Translations under genes and position numbers: made by a program
Shown here: positions 1 to 12,900 of the stretch, one piece after another
Layout: each line of letters starts with the position of its first letter
How positions within the stretch are numbered: the first letter of the stretch is position 1
Notes under the pieces: generated by a model
Seen by the model: only the letters and a program-made list of their open reading frames with translations
The model's database searches: none
Told to the model about the DNA's origin: nothing
NCBI RefSeq assembly: GCF_008831285.2
Contig: NC_045145.1
Location: 16,446,040-16,510,039, forward strand
Reading direction: 5' to 3'
DNA length: 64,000 bases
DNA from: Nymphaea colorata
Lineage: Eukaryota > Streptophyta > Magnoliopsida > Nymphaeales > Nymphaeaceae

Positions 1-737
1 AATCAGGAATAGAATTTTTCTGTTCGAATGCAGAATTTTTTTGGTGGTGTTCTTGGATCTGTTAGTCAAAGTTCATCATCTCAACCCGCTTTTCACTAGG
101 CCCATGTGCACATATATTCCATTATTGTAGCTTTCACAGTGTGAGTATAAAGACTATAGAGGTTTGTCCCATTAAATACAAACTCTCATTTTCAATCGAC
201 ATCAGAAGCCGCTAGATTCAAGCGAGTACTGAAGCGTAAGCATTTCTTTACTGTGTCCAATTGCTTTGCATGTTCAGCGTAAAGGCTTTCAATAAAGCAA
301 CAAAATTATTTGGCCTTTATCAGAAACGCCATATAAGAGGCTCCTTTTTTGACTCTTGACAGAGAGGTGCTTTTCCTTGGAACTAAACCCACTGGCGCTC
401 TCAGTACAGAAGGGAAAGGAGCTCCAATATTTTAGAATTCAAGGCTGCCACAATTCCAAAAGAGAAAAAAACAAGCGATGCTGAACTCCGTAGGAAGAAC
501 CACTTCTTTCTTATTGTTGTTAATGTTGCGAATGGTTCCTCGAAATTTCTGAAAAGACAATCCCAGACTCGATTCAAATGAAATCTCCAATCGATGGATG
601 TTTCGCAAAAGTCGGGTTGCGGTAGTGTTCTTCTCTCACAGCCTGTTTGGATGGAAAGGAATGAAAAGGGTAGTCAATTCTATGTTTGGTTGATTAATTA
701 AGAAGAAAAGAAATAAAAAATAAAAAACATGTTTGGT

Positions 738-890
738 TGCAAAGGAAGGGAAATAAAAGCAAGGAAAAGAAAAGAACAACTTTTAATGTAAATTCAATCA
801 ATCTAAAAATTGGAGGAATTGAGATGGAAAGAAAAGAGTTGTTCATTTCCTCTTTTCTTCTTCCATTTCCTTTTCTTTTGTTTCCTTTAT
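738..890. repeat. Foldback inverted repeat (MITE-like)
   Basis: A purine-rich arm at about 738-780 (AAGGAAGGGAAATAAAAG onward to GAACAAC) is matched by a pyrimidine-rich arm at about 838-890 beginning GTTGTTCATTTCC. The two are imperfect reverse complements, with a loop of roughly 55 bases containing AATTGGAGGAATTGAGATGG. Just upstream are two phrases, CTGTTTGGATGGAAAGG (about 644) and ATGTTTGGTTGCAAAGG (729), which resemble MITE ends. No clear target duplication was found, so the class is unknown. Confidence 0.45.
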
Positions 891-3800
891 GCCCCTCCAT
901 TTCCTTCAATCTAAGAGACCATAAAAAAACTTGGGCCTCCCTATGGAATTACATGCAAAAAGTGGGGTTCAAATGTAAATGTATCGACAGGACGCAGAAG
1001 AGCCCTCCTATTGTTTTACTCACATTTGGTGACGAACTAATGGTCATTGGTGAACCAATACAGATAGATCCAAAGGTAAAGGAAATCCTCCTTCCAAACA
1101 TGTACCTCCCACCGTCTTTTTTCATAAATTTTTAGATGCATTGATTTGAGATCCAATCTTCGGATCCAACCATCTTCATTAGAAAACCAAACCACCCCTC
1201 AGATCCAAAGTTGTAAAAAAAAAAAAAAATGGTCCCAAAGTTAGATCCAAAATTGTAAAAAATGGTACCTGCGCGCCCCATACATATATGTCTGTTTGCT
1301 TTCCGATATGGCAAATGATCAGCCTATGTATATTGTTACATATCAACCCGTATCGCCTATTTTTTCAATTATATGTAACTAAAATAATTTAAGCTATTTT
1401 AAACTGATTTAAAAAATAAAACAATTTAAACATCTGCCTCGTATCACATCGGCCAATAGCCTTTACAGCCCATATCTGCATGTCTTTTAGACCTTCTAAA
1501 GTGTCGCCATAGTTTAGGGAATTAACTTTTGTTAAAATCTCTCCCCTTGTTTGTGCATGCTGATAGCAAAGAATTTTTAATTAAGAAGTACTAACACTTT
1601 AAATTTAAATTTTAAATTTTGAAGGACATCCACATGTTTCAATATGTAAGTAGAGTGATTTTTAATTACCCACACCAGCTCACATGTGCCTCCGCGATAA
1701 CTTGACAGCGTCAACAAACTAAGAGGAGACAAATGCCAGATTAATTGTAACCATTCATGCTTCCACCACGAGTTGACAGGCGTCAACAAACAGAGGCTAG
1801 ACAAATCCTGGCTTAATTATGAATGAGAAGCATAATGGGTGTTGAGCTACCGGGCCCTTGTGTGTGTGAGTGCAAAAGAAGAACTTATCACAACCCTATC
1901 CAAATCACATAGACAAGCCTACTTCTCTCTCTTTTCATTATTCTGGTAGTATAGCGAAAACTTCCTTTATTTAAGTTGGATGAGTGAAAGAGTATTTCAT
2001 CCTATCACCTAACATAAGGGTTGAAGTCTCAACCCCGCCTCCCTCCCTCTTCAGAGGGTAGAAACCCTGTTTTCAATGTTGTAGGGTGATGTTTTCATTA
2101 TGCTTTAATTTGCATATTTTTTTTTAGCATAAAAAGTTGACACCCTAAGAATTCAAAATGAAAATTTGCTACCTATTAGCACTTACCCCCGTCTGTTGCA
2201 CCAACCCTCCAAACTGAACTTTCATGGTATGGTGCACAACTGTTTTCATCATCGTTCATATCATAGATTCATCGCAGATTATCTATGTTTTTGTTGGCCA
2301 AGATATCCAAAGTCTCTCAATCACCATTCAATCCTTGGCCAGCCTCAAGTTGCACATAACCTAATCCAACTCCGACCTTCAAGATACTTAGTTGAACCAT
2401 TTGCAACCGGCTTAGCTACCTCCTCTAGAGTTATTCGGCTACGAAAGTTCTTCGCGGGTTCCAAACTAAGGATAATGTTAAGGTGGTGTTTTCATAAGGC
2501 AGCCCAACATATAAATAAAATAGTTCTTTATATTAATGAGAAACCCATTAATTAGACGGGAAGCTAGTTTTGTCTCTATATATGCACATTCCTGGAACGC
2601 GCCCCATCTATAATGGAGGGCGGTGTGCATTGCATTAAAGCACACCAAATCCAGGACGAAGAAGTGGACGTCTCAATGTTAATGCTAGTGGGCAGGGATA
2701 AAGCACAGGTGCTGATGTTTCATCGTTCACATGATCACTGACCAAAGGACTCATTTATTCGTATGGAATTTCGTCAAAGGATAGTCAGCTATGTTAACTA
2801 AGAGGGCCCATTTAAGAATGCACTCTTGCGTCTCCCGTTCAAGTAGCATGGTTCCTTCTCCGTCCAGTGGTAAATTTTCTGTACATGGTAGGAAACGAGG
2901 TCATAGTTACCTTCAGTGCATTAATGGAATTGGTTGCAGAGATTTTGGTCCCGATCAACTCCAAATAATAATAGGAGAAAGTCATCTGTCATCTCTGTAC
3001 CTCTCTGAGGATCTGATTTTATGTATGTGTGATCTGCAAAGTTCATTTTTAGTGGAAATCTGCATTCTGGACTGCTATAGAACCATTGTGTGTTGATTTT
3101 TGAATTCCTTCTCTAACTTTTCAGGGCATTCTCTGATGTAATGACTAGGCGTTACAGGCACGCTCCTGTGTCCTTGTAGCAGGGCTGTTCTGCACTCGTT
3201 GCTCTGATCGTTCAAATTTCAGCAGCCGGTTTCTTCTGTGAAACTCTTTTTCGATTGATTTTCTTGAGTTGCTACTCCTTTCACCCTTGCCCACAAAAAT
3301 TTATTGACTTCAATTGCTTATTTACATGAAACAACTTTGAGTGATGAGTTTTCGAGCAGAAAGAAGGTACAAACATAAGGGAGAACCACGGAACTGACGG
3401 GCACCATGCTCGATAAAAGGAAAGAGGCAACCTACCAAACAATGCTGCAATAATGCATGAGGTGGGGCTCATTGTTGCAGCAAGCACTAAAGTTGGAGAT
3501 CAAAAGGAGGTTATGGTCACAGAGGTGAAATTTAGTTCCTCTCCTTGAAGACATCTAGTCAAGATGTATAGGATAACAGTGGAGTTACAACAAAGCCGTT
3601 CCTTGTATCCAATCCCATTTTGACTAGTGGGATTCAGAATGCATTGAATCCTTCCGATCTTGGAAAATTTCTCCATTAAAGTCTTAGTCCAAAGAAGGTG
3701 GGTACCGAGGGAAAAGTGGGTCCGGACCCACCCGGGAGCTCAAAACACGTAGGGAGAGGACCACAAATGAGGTGCACATGCTCCTTTGAATGATAGCAGA

Positions 3801-4036
3801 AGAGGGGAGGGTTGGTTCCTCTTGTCATTTTTTGTGGGTTCTTTTACCTTTGTTCCTTCCTTTTTTCTTTTAACATGCAGAGAAAACTGCATTTTTCTTC
3901 CTTAAGTTGCAGGGCACATGCTTCTTTGAATGATGGCAGGGAACACTGAGATCTGTTGTCTCCAAGTGACCGTGACTCTTCCTAGTTTAGTTTAACCAAG
4001 TACCAAGTTTTTCAAAGCCACCAGGTACAAGATGCA

Positions 4037-4039
<3 letters not shown>

Positions 4040-4076
<37 letters not shown>
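4040..4076. repeat. (CT)n microsatellite
   Basis: Uninterrupted CT dinucleotide tract of about 18 units in the left spacer. It lies in no gene model. Confidence 0.9.
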
Positions 4077-4079
<3 letters not shown>

Positions 4080-6583
4080 CGCACGCAAACACATTATGTA
4101 GTAATTCTTTGGAATATTTGTTCATCTTTTAGAAATTATCTTCCAGCAAGAAGATTGACCGTGAGAGGAGTGTTTACTGTTTATATGTTTCTCGATCTCC
4201 GCAGGAGATAGACAGCAGATGCGACCAAGAACAGTAAAAACCCTTTGCGCTTTTCTTCAAGGGGATCATGATGCAACAATATTCACTTGCTTTTACTTCT
4301 TTTGTTCATTCTCTTCCTTTCCCTTTATTCTGCGGTTTATTTTATTGGTTTCTCGCTTTCCTGCAACAGCCTCCCCAAGGGAGAAAAAACCGGTGATCGT
4401 AATGCCTACCATCACCGTGACTCAAAAAATAAAGGACAATTATACGTTTAATAGGCACTGCCGAGCGTTGAACTGGCCTACTGTGTAGGCCTCGCAACCA
4501 TGAGGCTGACCTTTCAGACCTGCCACCTACCGAAGGACCACAGCTGAGATGCAGAATCATGACACGAAATGAAGTAAAATCATTCACACACTAATTGACC
4601 ATCTGCCTCAATGGAAACTCACCGGTTACAGGCAGCGTTCGAAGGATCATAACCTGGTAAAAGTGCCCTCACATTGGTTTCTGAAATTCAAAAGCAGAAC
4701 ATTAAGCCTAAACTGCTTTAATGGCGGCATTAATGGGCAAGAAATCCCGGCTTCTGATCAACGGGGAATGGGTCGTAAAAAAGATTTTGTTTTGTTATGT
4801 ATGCGAGTATGCAATTTGACCCTTCTGCTGACGATATAGATCATGTTCCTTTCTGGGTATCCTTTATAAGCCTGTAGATTCGGTTGGGAGAATTAAAAGT
4901 CTCTCTCTCTCGTGTGCGTCCGGATAAGGCGTGATCTTTCCTCACTCGGACATGTCTTTTGTTTGAGGTTCATTCTGTGAGAAACTGCTTTCCAATGGTC
5001 TGTCTCCTGAAGATGACAAGAAGGGCCCCCACTACTGTTGCAATTCAGATGGCTGTTGGCGGAGACGTGGAGTCGATGGAAGTGACTTGGAAGGTACTGT
5101 TGATGTGAAATGGAGGTGCATCAAATTGTGGGGAATTGACCAGTCTGGTGCACCTTCCTGCGGATTTCCATGGAAAACCATTTTTTATTTTCGTTTTTTT
5201 TTTTCTATAAACTGTTAGAAAGAAAAATTGTGCATACAATATTTGTATTAGGAGCTTTTAAAAAAAAATATTAGTAATCCTTGTATCGGTGTTATAATTA
5301 ATGGCAAGCCTATGCGACTTTAATGGTCGATACAGATGTTTTTTTTTTATATTTTAATGGTATTTTTCTTTTTAATAAACTTTTTCGTTTGAATACACAC
5401 CCTCATTAGTGGCGGAGCTAAAGTTATCGTCATGTGCCCACACTAGCTCATCAATTTTACTTTATTTATATATAAAATTATCGCTGATTTTTAGTTTTTT
5501 TTTTTAATATGTAAGTATCCTTCAAGTTTGAATTTGGTGAGTGTGCCTTTATTAATTAGATTTTGATGCAATCTTATGTCCAAGGGAGGAGTACCTTTGG
5601 ATAAGCTTAGTAGCAACCCACCATTTGAAAAAGACTTGAAGGTTTTCGTGTTCCCCATTTTTTTGGTTTTTGTTGCATTAAGTCTTAGATAAGGTATAGT
5701 ATACATGTTAATTAAAGTGTATTGATTTTAATTTTTAAGGTTAAAAATCACAAAATATATGAAAATAGAACATGTGACGCACCCACACATCCCCTTGCTC
5801 ATTAGCTTTTTTTATTAAACAAAAAATAATTAATTACATATAATGGAGACTGAAGAAAGCAAACGCGCCGGACGCATAGCTCCCTAGAATTAAGATATTA
5901 TTTTCTGTTTGAACTTAATTTGTAGGAAAACAATTCCATTCGGTCGGTGACTCGGTGGTCACAAGAAAATTAAATAAAGGCAGCTTGGATGTATCCACAT
6001 CCATCCGGTTCCGCTACTTTAGAAAAAAAAAAAAGTCTTTGATTTGGGTTGTGAATTGGCAGAAGATTTTGTTGCGTATTTTTCAATAAAATAAAGGAAA
6101 AATCAAAACAAAAAAAGTTAAATATTTAAAAATCGTAAAAAAAGGAAGTATTACAAATTTACAAGTGCATAGCTTCCTTAGTTACATTGCATTGAACTGA
6201 CGGGAAGAAGATTTGGACGGAATTGACGTGAGCGGCCCTCTAGGGGTAAGTCCTGGTTTTTAATGACATGCATCATTCAAACAGCCTGGTTTACCGTTCA
6301 GTTAGAAACTTGAATCCGAAAACGAAGAAGAGGAAATGAAGATGAACAAAAATTAAATTACTCCTTTACTTAAACGAAGGATCGGAGGGATATGATATGC
6401 TTTGTATTTGTATTCGGCCTTCATATGCAAGGTAGAGTTAGAAATTTCTCATGAGGAGGTGGAATTATAGTTTTGAAATTTTGGCAAGATATGAAATATA
6501 ATTTTTCAAAATTTTTATGCAGATAAATAAATTTTTTTTAAAATTTACATGTAATTTAACCCATACCTATGAAATTTTGGTTT

Positions 6584-6815
6584 TCCGAAAGCCATGTGTT
6601 ATGGTGAATTTTAGAAACTTGGTTTATTTGTTTCAATGATACACTCAAAGTTTAGTTTTTTCATAAATAATCTTAAGGGGTCAGGATTTTCATACTCGTT
6701 TACAAAATCAGGTTTTCTCGCACTCAAACACTCCCAAAAATTGGTTTTAAAAGTAAAACCAGGTTTTAAGACAGAACCTGGCTTTAGGGTATCATCCAAA
6801 CGCTGGAATAGGTTT
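6584..6815. mobile_element. Degraded Tourist-like MITE relative
   Basis: The segment shares phrases with the better preserved element at 25375-25651: AAACTTGGTTTA near its left end, then a GGTTTTAAG/CCTGGCTTTA motif and an end reading ATCATCCAAACGCT, compared with GTCATCCGAACGCTCCC in the other copy. The left terminal repeat is hard to see and no TTA duplication is evident. I infer an old copy of the same family. Confidence 0.4.
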
Positions 6816-7388
6816 TCTTGTTTTAAGCCTACACAGATCTAATTTACACTAGTAACAATGCAAAGTGCCGTTCTCGAACCAGACTTTTTTGGGTGTGACA
6901 ATGAGAATTTCTAAGTTAAAATTTTCACAAAAACTTCAATTGTAGCATCTTTTATCCTTATACATCATATTTGTATGCCAATATCAGCTGATTTGAATTA
7001 AGATCACGTTTGCAAATTTGAAATTTTAAATGTAATTGTTTGTACCTGATCCAGCTAGGTCAACAAACTAAAGAAACAAACATTAATATTACTAAGAGAA
7101 TGTTTGGTAAAACAAAGCCCATGTTTCTTATCAACGCCATGTAAAGAATAAAGTTTGATATAAACCTAATGAAGAGAATCCATGCTATAATTTATGAAGA
7201 GACTCTGGTTGTGGTGCAATCTACAATATTTTGCAGAACTAAACTCCAAAATTTGGTTTTTGTTTGCTTTTTTTAGACTATGGATGCGACTAATGTGATA
7301 ATTAGTAGGTGCTACACACTTAGAAATAAACATGATTATAAATGTTTTTTAAACCCAACAATCAAAGGTTAATCCCGCTTTTCCTTAT

Positions 7389-7643
7389 GGGGGTGTTGAT
7401 AACATCGGATTTGAGATTTTTAGGATTTGAGAGACGTGAATTTAAGATCAGACCCTTCCCTCCCCGATCTTAAAACCAACATTTTCTCAATGCAAAGAAG
7501 TAAAATAAAGATCTTAAGTATGGATCATAGGTCTAACCTAAGACCCCTTGTTTGATAAACTATGGATTTAAACATGGATTTTTGCCACTTCGGATCCACA
7601 TCAGATCTGTGGATTTCAAATCCAGAGCAATCAAATTCCCCCG
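7389..7643. mobile_element. Candidate small inverted-repeat element
   Basis: The left end GGGGGTGTTGATAACATCGG (continuing ATTTGAG) and the right end TTCAAATCCAGAGCAATCAA (continuing ATTCCCCC) are imperfect inverted repeats of about 27 bases. The interior of about 200 bases has no coding capacity and repeats the phrases GATCTTAA and GGATTTAAA. A target duplication is ambiguous (TTA on the left, TAA one base beyond the right end). It is probably a non-autonomous DNA transposon. Confidence 0.4.
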
Positions 7644-8565
7644 TAAGATCGGAAGCTCCAGTTGTTTCTTCCACTTGAAAGACTCGTTCTAGGAAAATTA
7701 GACTTGTTTTAAGGACTTTTTACTAACTAAATTCTAGTTTTCTATGCTTAACCCGGTATGGATCCTCAGATCAGATTCATGTCCACAAACTCAATTGATC
7801 CAAGCCCAGCCTCTTTTCCATGGACTGAGCTAATTTCGATAAGAAAATAGCTTTTAGGTAATATTTAAGAAGCTTTTTCCAATACAAACACGGGATCCCG
7901 GTGGATATGACTAACCCAGGCGGGATATAAACCCATGGATCTGGCCCAATCCAAATCTTAGATGCACCTGTAAAATGGGCAAGATCTCTGCTCATAGCGT
8001 AATCTGACCCACTATCTTTGTTTTCAAACCCAAGCGGACCTAGACTTCCACGGAACTGGCTTCATATATATCTATCCAGCTAAAAGTGATCGGATAGTCC
8101 AAATATCAGAAGTCCCCTCGATAAACTTAACTAGATGTTGTAATCTGTCACAAGTGGCAAAATTTTCTAAAAGAAGATAGCACCATTAGAGAAAGATGCG
8201 TCCATTTTACAAACCCCAATATGATCAAGTTTACTAAGAGCAGGTATACTTAGTTAGGGGCGAACTTAGAAAATTCTAGTTAAAGGGCACTATGTATAAA
8301 ATTTCAAACTTTTAAAAGGCGCTAATGTATAAATGAGAAAAATTATTCATAAATGCCCACACCTGCCTCCGCCCCTGCATGCAGTTTCGGCTTTGTCGCA
8401 ATGGAGACACGCCCGTTGGTGAAGCCAAAGGACGCACACCCATTGGCGAAGCTCAATGGCCAACCTACTAAGGGGTCTACCTTCGGTAGTACAACTAGTG
8501 TTGCTTTCACTGTCACCGCCATCACCACCACTACCACCACTAACCGTGTTTCATGCTGCCACCAC

Positions 8566-8750
8566 TAGGGGCGGAGCCAAGTAGGGGCCTTGGCCCCCCT
8601 GAAAATTTCAAAAAGAAAATGTTACATGCAACTTTTAAAATTTTCGTCTAGCATTATATAAGAATTTTAAAAAATTATACTTTTGACTTTGTTAAACTTT
8701 TGAAATTATATTTCAATATTTTTAATAAAAAATTCCTACCTCCGCCCTTG
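8566..8750. mobile_element. hAT-type MITE with 8-bp target duplication
   Basis: The element starts TAGGGGCGGAGCCAAGTAGG and ends CCTACCTCCGCCCTTG. The reverse complement of the end (CAAGGGCGGAGGTAGG) matches the start at most positions. The flanks GCCACCAC (8558-8565) and ACCACCAC (8751-8758) agree at 7 of 8 bases, as expected for a hAT insertion. The left flank lies in a CCA/CAC-rich stretch, so part of the match could be chance. The 185-bp interior is non-coding. Confidence 0.5.
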
Positions 8751-9273
8751 ACCACCACCTCTCTGACTGAGTTTGCCACTTCACTTCTCTTTACCACTAC
8801 TTTACTGTAAAGCAGTCTTGACACTTCTTCGAAAAGATTACCCTTCAAACTATTAGTGGAGCTAGAAATTTTTTTTTGGTGGGAGCACTCATTCAATATC
8901 CAACATAAAGGGGTCTAACATGTTGGATATTTGTTTCAAAAGGTATAGCGCACTGGGCAGCACGACAGTCTATTTTAAAAGGTTCTATGTAACATGTTGG
9001 GTTTCTGTTTCAAGCGTATTGGGCAGCACGCTGAAGAAGTTTATGTTACCAAACTCATGGTTACAGTCATGACCTAATGTGACACTATTCTTAGAAGGTA
9101 AAAAATTTTCAAACCATGCTTCGGGTGAGAGCCACACGCCGATTCTTTTATCGAAACGGTGAAAAGAAAAACCCACTTGCGCTGAAAAAGGTGCTGGATC
9201 ACCGGTCTCGTGTTCAAATCTCGTTTATTGGCTGGCTCAGACAAGCAGGTGAGATGGGATGGTGGCCCGAGCG

Positions 9274-9282
9274 TTAGGGTTT
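9274..9282 (+). promoter_or_regulatory. Telo-box (TTAGGGTTT) upstream of the RRM gene
   Basis: TTAGGGTTT lies about 630 bases before the start codon of the three-RRM gene, close to a GGCCCG site-II-like element at 9264 and to a GA-rich leader at 9360-9425. In plants, telo-boxes are common near the transcription start of genes for RNA-handling and translation proteins. Its role here is inferred from position only. Confidence 0.4.
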
Positions 9283-9910
9283 ACGAAGCCCAGGCTGTGG
9301 CGATCCGAGGATCAACAATAAAGGGTTTCGGGTTCGACCGAGGTCGATTGATCGGGAGAGCATCGGGGAAGAGATAGAGGTATCGAGAGAGAGGGAGGGA
9401 GAGAGCGAGATAAAGAGAGAGGCATCGGGTAAGAAGGTTTGTGTTCGCCGAGAAGCCATGAATTTCACGCCGATCTTTTTGTCTTTCGTTGATCTCTCTC
9501 TTTTTCGCTCTAAAAATGGAGTTTCTCCCCTTACCCGTCCAAGAGGAAAAGGAAAAAATGTGAAAGAGGAAAGGGAAGGGTTCGATCCAGGAAGTCTTTA
9601 TTGTGCTATGAGCTGTTGGTGTTCCTTGTTTTTCTGATATGTTGCATTTATGTGTGTGGGTGAGTGCGATTCATTGAGTGTGAGAAGAGGGTTTTTGGTA
9701 TGTGCAGGGAGAGAAGGTTGAGAGCGTGAGAGGTGAGGAAAAGGAGATCCGATTCTAGGATTATATTGTGTTTTTGTTAACACCATCCTAGGGAAAGTGA
9801 GTGTTATTTCTTCCCATCCTCTCATTCGTTTGAAGTATTTGTTTATTTTCACCGTTTCGATCGGCCTACCGTCGTTGGCGTTGCGTTCTTTGAAGGAACC
9901 GTCGATCCAG

Positions 9911-12900
9911 ATGGATAGAAAGCTGGTGGTTAGTATCCTTGCTTTCTTTTCGGTTTTGTAGATGATTTCGGAACTATTATTGCTAATGAGGTTTATCTTC
10001 CTCTGCTTTGACGTTGAATTTAGGTGCTGGGTATTCCTTGGGATGTCGATACCGAGGGGTTAAGGCAGTATATGAGCAAGTTTGGAGAGATCGAAGATGC
10101 TATCGTAATGAAGGTAAGCTGAGATGATTTTATGGGTTTGATTTAATTTGACAGAATTTGTGTCCGTAATGGCATCTTGGTTTCTTTACGATAGTAGTTT
10201 TAGTTGTTCCTCCCAGTTCCCATGATTTTTTCCGAGGAATGAATTACACCGCGAAATGATGCATGAATGGTCGTGGTGCATCAGGATTCCAGGTTGGTGA
10301 ACCCCCTTTTAGTTAGATTTTCAGGTGTAGAGAGGGCAGCGCCTTGGTTTCTTTACAATAGTAGTTTTAATGGTTCCTCCCAATTGTGATGTTTTTTGCC
10401 GAGGAATGAATTACACCATGAAATGATGCATGAATGGTCGTGGTGCGTCAGGATTCCTGGTTGGGGAACCCCCTTTTAGTTAGATTTCAAGTGTACAGAG
10501 GGCAGCTGAGCTCTTCTGATAATCTCGATCAGCAATATTACGCTTCCACGTTATGGTTGAATGTTTGTTTGCATTGGGAAATAATGTCAATGGACTCGTT
10601 GTACTTTGTTGTCCTACTGCCTTGTTTTCTCTGCCATTCCTTTTTCTCTCTCTGTTATTCCAGATTGTATTATTATCCTAGTAGTTTGATATGGTTTCTG
10701 CTATTTATTTCAAAAATAATTGGCATGTTTGCATATTCTAGGTGCAATAGCTACGGAAATTTTGGCGCTATGCACCTAGGATACCGACCACACAAATACT
10801 GCTGTAGCCATTTTCTTGTGATAAGACCTTACTTAATTTGTCCATGCTTTAAGTGTTTGTACTTTTCTCTGAAATATCTGTGGAGATTATTTTGCATCTA
10901 TAATTTTCTATAAGTGGTAATTAGGCGTCACCTGTATTTTGTCCTCGATCATGTTAGTTCTTCTGTGATGAGTCAAGGACTTGTAAAGTTGCTGATTGGT
11001 TTTGCATTGGTTATGCCCACCTTTGTGAAAGCAAGGAAACTCAACACTTTCAAGTTCGGATGGAGCATTATGAGGAATGCAACACATTCTCATTTTGTGA
11101 TTTGAATGTTTTACTTTCTTTAACATCTGTCATCTATTGACATGGGGCAACAAATTAATTATAGTTTTTCAAAAGAACGGATCTGTGGTACTTGATTCTT
11201 TGGTTATCAGAGTGCTATCTTTACTCTGGAAGCAAATACAAACAGAAATTGTGAAACATGGCTTTGTCAGTTCTGAACATCAAGAAGTCTACTGCAGTTG
11301 AATTCTCAATACATTGAGTAACATCACATGAACATGGGCTTGCCTTACACATGTTCATGCAAGGTGGGTGTGGCTCTAGGTGTAGGTGCTGCATGAGGTT
11401 GGCTTTGTTATCTGATGCTTTTTTTGGAATTCACAGTTCATAGCACTTTTTATGTGACATCTGAATCCTTCAGTTCTTTTCTTTTCCATCTGCATATTTC
11501 TTACTTTCTGTTATGAGTCTCATCTTTGAATAGTTGGTGTGGATATATTTTAATGATTCGGCTACTTGTCATGTCAACTGAAGGGCAACTTAGTTTCCAC
11601 TATAGGCATGGTTTCCAATTTAAGAATCTGCTATTTTGATTGTTCTTAATATTTTGTTTAAATTTCAGGAAAGGTCGACAGGCCGATCTCGTGGTTTTGG
11701 TTATGTAACATTTGCATCAGAAGAAGATGCCAAGGTGATGGATGCTCTATTGTGGTTTTCCACCATGAGGATATATAGCAAAATGTCATGATGTTATGTA
11801 TGTCCAGTTTCCGTTTCTTGGGGACTAAGACCATGTCAAACTTGTTGAAACACATCAACAACATTTGTTACTCACCTTCCAGGGCGAGTTTGTTTTCTGT
11901 TGAAGGCCCTTGGCCATTAGGTAGTCTGTTTAGAAGGTCCTCCTTTTGTGGATCCATTTTGGACATTTGCTGTACATGTAGACTAACGATTGACTTTAAA
12001 GACACAATACCACATTGCTTCTTTGTAAGTAGTTTCTGATGTTGAGATGTTGTGGGTGTCAAAGAAAACAAAGGACAAAACAGAATAGATGATAAAAGGA
12101 TCACGGTTATGTATCAGATTATCATGAAATACTTGGAAAAATCTTGCCATAATGTGACACCAGTATCCCCTATGTAGGCTCATGAAGTTTGCAAGTGTTT
12201 CTATAGGAGAACTGGAGAAGGGTTTTAGGTTTCTTTGAATTGTGTTATGCTTATGCTTTTACATTTGAAATACTTGGAAAATGTTGCCAAAATATATCAA
12301 CAGTATGCTATGGAAATATATGTGGAGACGTGGAGTTTGAGTGTGTTCTCTAAAGGAGAAAGGATGGAACTTGAAAGTTTCTTTAAATTGCATTATGTAT
12401 GTGCTCTTGCATGCTGACATGTGTTTGTCCTCCCACCAATTATCTTTTTCTTCTTATCTTTTTTCCTCTGTATCTCATAAACACAGAATGCTCTTGAAAG
12501 TGAACATATTCTTGGAGGCAGGGTCTTGGAGGTGAAAATTGCAACTCCAAAGGTAAACATAGTTAAAGTTTTTATTCTTCTAATTTAGATTGGTTCAAGC
12601 TTTGTGTTTTTCTTACAAACTAGTTCAATTGTATTTTTTGTAATACTATGGATTACAAAGTGTAATTAAAATTCTCTAGGAAGAAATGAGGTCATCTTTA
12701 AAGAGGGCTACTCGGATATTTGTTGCCAGAATTCCACATTCTGTTACAGAGGAGATGTTTAGAAGGTAATGCTGTAAGTGGATTTTTTTTAGCTTAGTGT
12801 TATGCCTTTAGTTTAGATGTATCAGAAGCTGTGGGTAGTAAACTTGTTAAAATTGTTCATATTGCTAAATAAATTTACCTATACATCACCTCAATGTTTG

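Larger units (their letters stand above)
1..9240. other. Intergenic spacer, repeat-rich, no supported gene
   Basis: No open reading frame here resembles a known protein, and I could not join any into a spliced model. The longest frame (about 130 codons, 2166-2555) has no recognisable motif. The stretch is AT-rich and scattered with short inverted-repeat elements, listed separately. Several copies of a motif like GGCGGAGC occur (near 5414, 8571 and, degraded, 8855), as is common at ends of small plant transposons. 1-650 and 2600-5200 show nothing I can name beyond simple repeats. A non-coding RNA cannot be excluded. Confidence 0.6.
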